A model generated the notes under the pieces. The model ran no database searches and was not told the origin of the DNA. It saw only the letters and a list, made by a program, of their open reading frames with translations. From assembly GCA_002084765.1 (NCBI GenBank), contig NBMB01000001.1, positions 155,047-219,046 on the forward strand: 64,000 bases of DNA, in the 5' to 3' direction. The stretch is from Candidatus Cloacimonetes bacterium 4572_55 (GTDB taxonomy: Bacteria; 4572-55). The translations under genes were made by a program, and so were the position numbers. Shown one piece after another: positions 56,472 to 64,000 of this stretch (positions are counted from its first letter, which is position 1; each line of letters opens with the position of its first letter).

Positions 56472-59400
56472 TATTTTCGATACCAGGCTCACTGTTTTGG
56501 ACAACGGTGGTGGAACTGTCGACAACGATACTATCCGATGGCGCGTTCCGCCGAGTCAGGCGACCTCCACCTGGAACAGAACCGTCCGATTTATTCTGCC
56601 TGACAACCAAGCCGGTTGCTCGCTCTGCGATGAACCGATTGCCAATAAGATTATCGCCACGCTCACCGATTGTTGCGACTGTTTTGTTGCCTCGGACTCC
56701 CTTGTCGCGGAGACAGCGATAGAGAAACCTGTGATCAGCGTGACCAAAAACATGCCGGATTCATCCACGCCGGGCGATACGATCAGCGCGCAGATTGCTG
56801 TGACGTTGACCGGACCCGCGTCCTGTGTGACGGATATTCAAGTCGAGGACGTGTTCGACTCCCGTTTTATTCTAATTGACAGCGGAGGCGGAACTGTATC
56901 GGGCAACACAATTGGTTGGACTGTTTCTGGGGATTCGGCAGAGATCGGCTGGACGCGCTCGGTGCGTTTTTCGCTGCCGGCTACATACAGCGATTGTGCA
57001 ACTTGCGACCTTCCTTTGATCAATAGGATCACCGCGTCAGCGACCGATTGTTGCTCATGCGTGCTCTCTGATTCTATGACAGTCGAGTCGGAAATCAATC
57101 GCAAACAGTTGCAGATCAGCAAAACGATGCCAAATGGCGTCTGTCTCGGCGATACTTTTAACGTGGAAGTCGCGCTCACGATCTCTGACACGTCGGGGTG
57201 CCCTATCGACTCGATTCAGGTTTACGATGTCTTTGAGGATTTTTGGACACTGTTAGACGCGGGTACCGGAACCGCGCGGAATGACACGATATTTTGGTCG
57301 TTGACCGAGGACTCTCTGAGAGTTCATGGCTCGACGCTGGTATGGGAAAATACTCTCAGTTTCATCATACCGGACGCTCCCTTTCCCGAATGCTGCAACC
57401 CAGGTCCCATGCTAAACCGTATTTATGCAACGGGTTATGACTGCTGCGGATCCTGCGTGCCAATGTATGACGAGTCGTTTGTCCCAATCGAAATTCCAGT
57501 CCCAACGATCAATTTGTCAAAATCCACGCCTCCGGTAGCGGCTCTCGGGGATACCGTCACGACCTTAATCAATCTGATAATCACTGACACGACCGCGTGC
57601 GCTGATACCGTCATCGTGGACGACGTGCTCCCCTCTGTATTCGAGATCATTGATCCATCAGGCGGAACCGTGATAAATGATACCATACGCTGGATTTTAG
57701 ACATCGACTCCGATCCATTTATTTGGAGCGATTCCATCACATATATTTTGCCGGAAGACAGCACTCAATATTGCAATCAGGAAGTTGTCAACAGCGTTTC
57801 TGTGAGAGCGTTCAACGTGTGCGCTTGTTCGGGCAGCGCGTCTGATTCATCCTCCACCCTATTCGAGTGCAGCAGCTGCGATGAGGGAGAAATACTCTCC
57901 TCCAAGAGCGTCAACGTGACAGGAGGTCCCTGTGACCCGATCGATTATCAGGTGATTTATGATTTCCCTGACGGAATGCCCTCGGACGGCTCATGGTCTG
58001 GTCTCTTATTTGAAGATTTTATGGAAAATGAACAAATCTATTTCAACGACGACATTACGGTTCGGGTAGTCAATGACGCTGGCACGTCCTCTATCCAGAC
58101 CTTTACTTTGGACCGCGATTCGCTTTTGATTGATTTTTCTGACGATCCGCCAGACACCAGCGGGTTCCCTGCTTTTACAGACGTCGATTCCTTGATATTC
58201 ACCTATCGCCTGCGCGCCACATGCAACTCCTTGTCAGAAATATTTCTGAGCCGATCCATATTGAAATTCTCTTTTTCCTGCGGCGGACTCGACAGTTTGA
58301 TCGAGATCGAACCGGTGAACCTCCTCGACAATTTGGGGCCCCCGGAAATGAGCATGTCAGCTCAAATGCCGGATTCGGTTTATCGCTGCGATCCTTTTCG
58401 CAATGTGATCACCCTGACCCGAGATTCGGACTCGACCGCGTATCGCCCGCAACTTTTTGTTCCCCTGAATCATTACTCGCCTCAACATATCGATCCAGAT
58501 TCGATTTTCTACGATGGGATTTTGAGTGATACCGCTGTGATGATCCGCTATGGGCCTGTGGACACCACAATAGCCGGGGTTCCCGGAATTTTTTGGCAAT
58601 TCAACGACTTTCCTCATGGGTTAGCGGCGTCGGGGACCATCTCCATCCCAATGTTCAAAGCATGCGATAACGATTCCACCGCTTTTCGGGCAAGACTGAT
58701 CTATTTCAACAAATGCTATCCATATCCGCAATGCGCGGATCCGGGAGCGGACTCGGTATGGACGTCGGAAGAGCCTATTCTCGCTGGAGGCGTCTCTATG
58801 ACCCTGGACGCGTGGGTTCCAAATCCAGTTATCGGATGTCAGCCTTTTGATAACGTGATCACCATGACCCGCGAGTCATCCGAGACTATTTTCCGCCCAT
58901 CACTTTTTGTAGGGCTTGATTATTACGCCTTGCAATACGCTGAGTTTGACTCCATCACATACAGCGGCGCGCTGTCTGATACTGCAACCATGATCATTTA
59001 TGGACCGGTTGATACCACCATGACGATATCTGGGAACAGTATGCGCGGGCTATACTGGATTTTTTCCGATTTTGAATCCGAGTCCCCCGCGGCCGGCGTG
59101 ATTTCTATTCCCATGCTGAAAAAATGCGGAGACCCAACCACCGAATATAACGCCCGCCTCATCTACCAGTCAGGTTATTGTTTGGACCAGGTCGCCTTGG
59201 GTTGTCCCGTAGACGCGGACACAAGTTATGTGGCTGCAGCTTCGCAGTACATGTCGCCGAGCTTGCGGTTGGTGAAATTCCCGGAACTCTCTTTTACTTG
59301 GAATGACACCGCCCATTTTGACGTCACGATATTCAATGAAAGTCCGGTCACCGCGTATAATGTGCTTGTCATCGACTCGCTGGACGTCAATTTGAGCTAC

Positions 59401-62400
59401 CGCGCGCATGATCTGAACCTGGTCGGGGGCGTCTGCTATCAGGACAGCGTGCCGGCATATAACAGCGACCCCGGATACCAAATTCAAGGCGTTTCCTGTT
59501 TGATCGATTCTATCCCAGCCTTTTCCAAAGCCGAATTGTCGGTTGACGTCAATCTTTCTGGATGCGACCTGCCGATCAATTACGGAAAATTTCGATGGGG
59601 CTGTGATTCGCTTTACTGCCTTAGCGGGGTTGACGACGCGACTGTAGACGGTCCCTCTCCTGACCTTGAATTGGTCAATCAGGTGAGCCTACAGAATCTG
59701 ACAAGCTGCGCCAACGACACGATCAACGTCCAGATCCGAAATTCCGGTCAAACTGTGGATTACAATATCTACTTTAGCGAGTTGTTACCCACGGGCATGC
59801 ACTATGTAGACGGATCGACAACTCTTAGCTTTAAGAAAAACGGCGCGCCCGCGTCGCATATTGTCCCGAACGGCACGGGTCCTTTAGCGGATCCGTCAGT
59901 CATTGTCACCGCGGGAGGAGATTCGATCCTGTGGCGACTAAACGACTACATTCAGGATAGCGGCGGATCCGACAGTCTCGGAACAATCGAGCCGGGAGAT
60001 ATTATCTATATCGACTTTGTGGTTTCGGCTGATTGCGAATTTTCCGGAGGAGAAGTGCAGCCTCTGGCTCGTTTTTATAGCCCGTGTAAAGACGAAATCC
60101 GGATCGGTGCGACCTCCTCCTCGATCAACAGCATTACTCCGGTTATTTTATTGGACAAACAACCCGATCCGTTTCCGGCTCAGGGATCGATCTCCTGGAC
60201 AGTCACATTACGCAATATCGGAGAAGGCGCGACCCACCGTCTTATTCTCAAGGACGTGCTGCCCAGTTCCATCACCTATCCGGGCGGATTTGGCGGCGGC
60301 GGATTTGAGCCCGATTACCTCGTTCATGGCGTGGATCGAGACACGCTTGTCTGGATATTCGATGACTCCGACGGCGAAGCTATCCCGCCGGAAAGCATAA
60401 TCTCGTTCGATGTAGATGTGGTGGCTTCATGCGCTGACAGCGTTGCCGCTAATTCAGAAACAAACCTGCTTTTCGCCTATTACGGATGCGCGGACACTGC
60501 CGCGATCTTACCGGAAGGTCCCGATCTGATCACGCCCTCGGAAATCGATTCGTTAAGATCAGATCGACTATTCATTTGTCTATTCGACGCCTCGCAGGAT
60601 TCGCTTCCAGCGTCTATATATTGGGAAGTGAACGGTGGATCGGACTCCACGCTTTTCAGTATAGATCAAGACCTGCCCTCCTCGGGATATTGCGACACCC
60701 TGCATACATTCCTTTTTACCTTTGTGAACCGGGATACGGTCACCGCTTATCCGGGGATAACCATACGCGACGACATTCCAGCGGGTCTCTATTTTCAAAG
60801 CGGCTCCTTGGAGATCATCCGAGATGGCGGTGCCACCTCGACGCCCAGTTTATCTCAAGCCCCTGTAGTGGGGCAAACCGATTCCTTGATCTGGGTGTTG
60901 GACGCGGATAGCTTGGAGATCAACGACACCTTACGGGTCTCCGTCCAACTCTATTCCGACTGCGGAGTTGCCGGAGGAGACAACCGGTTGATCATATACG
61001 CGAATACCTGTTTCGACTCTGAATATGAAGTCGATTCTCATACCGAACCGTTTATCACCAGCGGAGGTCAATACGATGTGCATCTGGAGAAACGCCCTTC
61101 TATTTTCCCGGGAAATCGGAATGAAACTATTGAATGGGAACTGGTCTTCTGGAACGCAGGCACAGCCGATACTGCCAAACGCGTTGTTATTATCGACGAA
61201 TTGCCCGCGTATATTGATACCCTCAGTTCAGGCGCGTTCAGTCCCACAAGCCCAGATTCGGTTCATGGAGACTCCTTGATCTGGATCGTTGATGCCGTAG
61301 CCCCTGGGGATAGCGTCCACATCACGATCAGAGGCGTTATCTCGACTCCCAATTGCGTAGAAAACTCAGACTCCAACCGCGTCTGGGTTCTTACCGGATG
61401 TCCTTCCCCATCAGACCCTAACGGCTTTGTCTGCGAAACAGCCGCGGACAGTGCGGTCTCTCATGTGTTCTATCAAGTAGGAGAGGGATACGGCTCGCTC
61501 ATAACCGAATTTGAGATACCGCCTGAGATCGGAGCCTGCGATTCGCAATTCTATGAGCTTAGATTCACAAACAGCGACTCAGTCAACGCGTATCCTGATT
61601 TTACCGCGTCAATCACGCTCATTCAGGGCATAACTTATGACGACAGCCTACTCGTTACCTTTCCCGATGGCTCCACTATATCAGATTCTACCGGGATCAT
61701 GGACGTCATATCGGGAACCTCAGGGGACACGCTCCGATGGACTCTCTCAGAACCGGACAGCCTCGCGCCCGGAGATATGATTCGAATCCGGTTCCGTGTG
61801 TACGCCCAAAGTTGCGCTGCGCTCCCGACCGACCCCGGAACGTCTCATATCAATTTTACTATGGAGACCTGCGCGGGAACAGTCTATGCCGCGCGCGATA
61901 CCTCCATTATTGTGGACCCAGGAGCACCTGTCTTAGAATTGGAAAAAATCTCCACTCAAGACAGCGTGACTACCAATGGACTCATACAATATCAAATTAC
62001 CCTAAGAAACACTGGGGACGGTCCCGCTGACAGCATTTTCATCTACGACTATCTCCCCAATGTCGGATACCCGCCAGTATCTGCAAACAAAAAAGTCAAT
62101 TATGTCGTATCAACGGGCGGAGGGTCCTATCAAGATTCCCTCGTCGTATGGGATATTGGGTCATTAGATCCTGGGGACTCCGTTCGCCTTAACCTCGAAT
62201 TGACAGTCCAAGACACTGTCGCGGCTGGTACAAAACTCATCAATAATATTTTTGCTACGCAGAGTTGTTGCGACACGATCTTTGCTCTCCAAGACACCCT
62301 TCTTGTGATCCCTGACCTGAACTTAGAGGTTGAAAAGAGTGCTAATCCTGCCGAGCAATATCCGGGCGGCGAGGTGACTTATAGCATCGTGGTCTGGAAC

Positions 62401-64000
62401 CTCGACCCCACTGATTTTTCTCGTAATGTTGTCATAACCGACACGCTGAGCCAAGACGTCACTTTTCTTAGTGCCAGCGACCTGCACGATACCACAACCG
62501 TAGGTTCTGGATCAAACGCGTTCACTATCATTGTTTGGAGCCTGGGCGATCTCGCGCCCCAATCGGAAAAAACCGTCACAGCCACTGTTCGACTCGATTC
62601 CACGTTAGTTGATACGCTTTACACCCAAAATTTCCCTGATTATTTTGTCCCGAACTTTGCAATCATTACCTATACGAATGACGACGGTGACACGCTTGCG
62701 CCTTACACTGCCACAGATTCCACGCAAGTCGTGGCTCCAAAAATTGTGGTCAACAAAAGCGCGGACTGCTGCGCTGTCAACCCCAATTGCCCCATCCCTC
62801 CTGGGGACCAGTTCACATTCGAGATCAGCTTTACTAATATCGGAAACGGTACCGCGGACAGCATAGTGATAAGCGATGTGTTTCTCGGCGATTTTGTCTT
62901 TATCAGCAACAATGGATTTCCCTGGGCAATTCCCTTAGACGACGCAACGCTGCCGCCTTATGTGATCCGTAATTTGAGTCCCGGCTCTTATCGCTCCCCG
63001 TTGCAATTGACCGTCCAAATACCCGATACAATCATGTTCAATTCTCATATGTGCAACATGGTCAGGGTCGATACTTATGACGAAAATGGTCAGAGCTTTT
63101 ACATCTATCCCGATAGCTCCCATGTCGATACCTCCTGCGTCACTATTGTCCGACCCTACCGAGATATTAAGGTCGAAAAAAGCGCAACCAGCGCGGAGAT
63201 TACCCCTGGCGGATTGATAACCTATCACCTCAATGTAACCAACACCGGCAATCAGCCTTTAATTCACGTCGTTATTCGGGACTCCCTTGTCGGGTCTGGT
63301 TTGACGTATCACAGCTCCAATTTTGACACAACGCGCGTAGACTCGATTGGGTATTTAGTCTGGGCAATTCGCGACAGCCTTTTGCCAGGAGATTCCGAGG
63401 AAATCCGCGTCTCGCTCCTTGCCGCGGCAGACCCGGATTCCATCGACTCACCCTTTATCAACATTGCCAATGTGCAAGCCGTGACCGCGCACGACACAAC
63501 CGATCATCTGGGCGACCAAGATAATGAGGTTTTGCCTGTGGGTTCTGGCGGACCCGCTTATGAGATCGACAAAGTCGCTGTCACTGCCGTAGTAGGATCA
63601 GGTAACGCCGCGGAATATCTCATAACGATACGGAATATCGGAAATTCTTTGATTCGACATCTCGTGGTGCGAGATACCTTACCCGAAGGTATTACAGTCA
63701 ATCCATTTTTGATTTCGAATCCTCCGCCGGATTCCGTGACCTACAACCAGCGCGCTATCCACTGGTCAATAGACAGCTTAGCCGTCGGATCCACATTTCA
63801 AATCAGCTTTACCGGATTGGCCGCGGACACACTCGCGGGTCTCTATAACAACGTAGTCACGTTAGTCGGAGAGAATATTTCCGGCGATTCGTTGAGCGTA
63901 ATAAGCGATTCTGCTTGGGTGGTCGTGACTGGAACCGCCCCGGGTATTACCCTGAGCAAAATCGCTTTTGACAATGAATTTACATCGGGCCAGGATCAAA
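56440..64000 (+). CDS. Giant DUF11-type surface protein, continuation (partial, runs off the window)
   Basis: From 56440 the frame read from the first base of each 60-base line stays open to base 64000, about 2520 codons. It is a chain of well over a dozen DUF11-like/Ig repeats with signatures such as KNMPDSSTPGDTIS, DVLPSVFEIIDPSGGTV and LVVRDTLPEGITV. The first repeats carry a cysteine pattern C-x-x-C then N(K/R)I-A--DCC-C (for example CSLCDEP and TDCCDCF). The composition is low in Lys and rich in Asp, Ser and Thr, as in secreted adhesins. With the 5' part the protein exceeds 3100 residues. The C-terminus and any sorting domain lie outside the window. Confidence 0.8.

Noticed and set aside
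60486-60911. Secondary open frames within the giant DUF11 gene
   Set aside because: They are in other frames of the continuous 56440-64000 reading frame and lack ribosome sites or family motifs.

Overview
The window is about 64 kb of bacterial chromosome with moderate GC. It most likely comes from an uncultured member of the FCB superphylum (Bacteroidota/Ignavibacteriota/Calditrichota/KSB1-like lineages). The evidence for this is a C-terminal secretion-sorting domain with the 'QNYPNPFNP' signature on a beta-propeller protein, bacillithiol synthesis genes bshA/bshB1, hpnE of the squalene/hopanoid route, many TonB-dependent receptors, and a giant DUF11-type surface protein. The exact phylum cannot be settled from this sequence. 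No phage, insertion sequence or CRISPR array was seen.

Layout. 1-5905: smc; a receiver-histidine kinase; a three-gene tRNA operon (Gln, Glu, Arg) with its own promoter and terminator; and the wreck of a second receiver-kinase gene. 6072-11032: a coiled-coil orphan, then a membrane protein / PqqD-radical SAM-SPASM enzyme / membrane protein trio (the first gene with a dnaX-like slippery site near its start), then a hemolysin III family protein. 11036-13834: a leftward nucleotide-cyclase-like protein and sigma-54 activator, both lacking key residues. Beside them lies a rightward sigma-54 promoter preceded by three direct repeats. It reads into about 120 bp that end in a strong terminator with an anti-Shine-Dalgarno-like tract, so it looks like a small RNA gene. 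13863-20058: a class III sirtuin, a DSD1-type PLP enzyme (leftward), a GYD protein, and the serine block DUF1015-serA-serC.

20380-28832 is a specialised outer-membrane region. Three paralogous 188-residue secreted proteins, distantly YfiR/DUF4154-like, alternate with three TonB-dependent receptors. 28951-31917 is a secreted leftward YCF48-type propeller/FN3 protein. 32382-41781 carries a DUF1703-type AAA/nuclease protein, a CPBP protease, a helical-repeat protein, a DinB protein, an esterase, a propionyl-CoA carboxylase carboxyltransferase subunit, and a succinyl-CoA synthetase beta-like protein fused to a ferredoxin domain. 41982-48105: tex, hpnE and two nucleotide-sugar genes. 48488-51495: a zinc-ribbon/DUF2007 protein and a bacillithiol cluster (bshA, bshB1, a DinB/YfiT protein that could be the thiol transferase).

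51947-64000: an outer-membrane barrel protein followed by a giant cysteine-rich DUF11 repeat protein. The giant gene has a frame break at about 56440-56455 and runs off the right edge. Short intergenic repeats built on an 'ATCCGCAGATTACGCAGATT'-like core are scattered across the window, including a 58-bp pair in opposite orientation.
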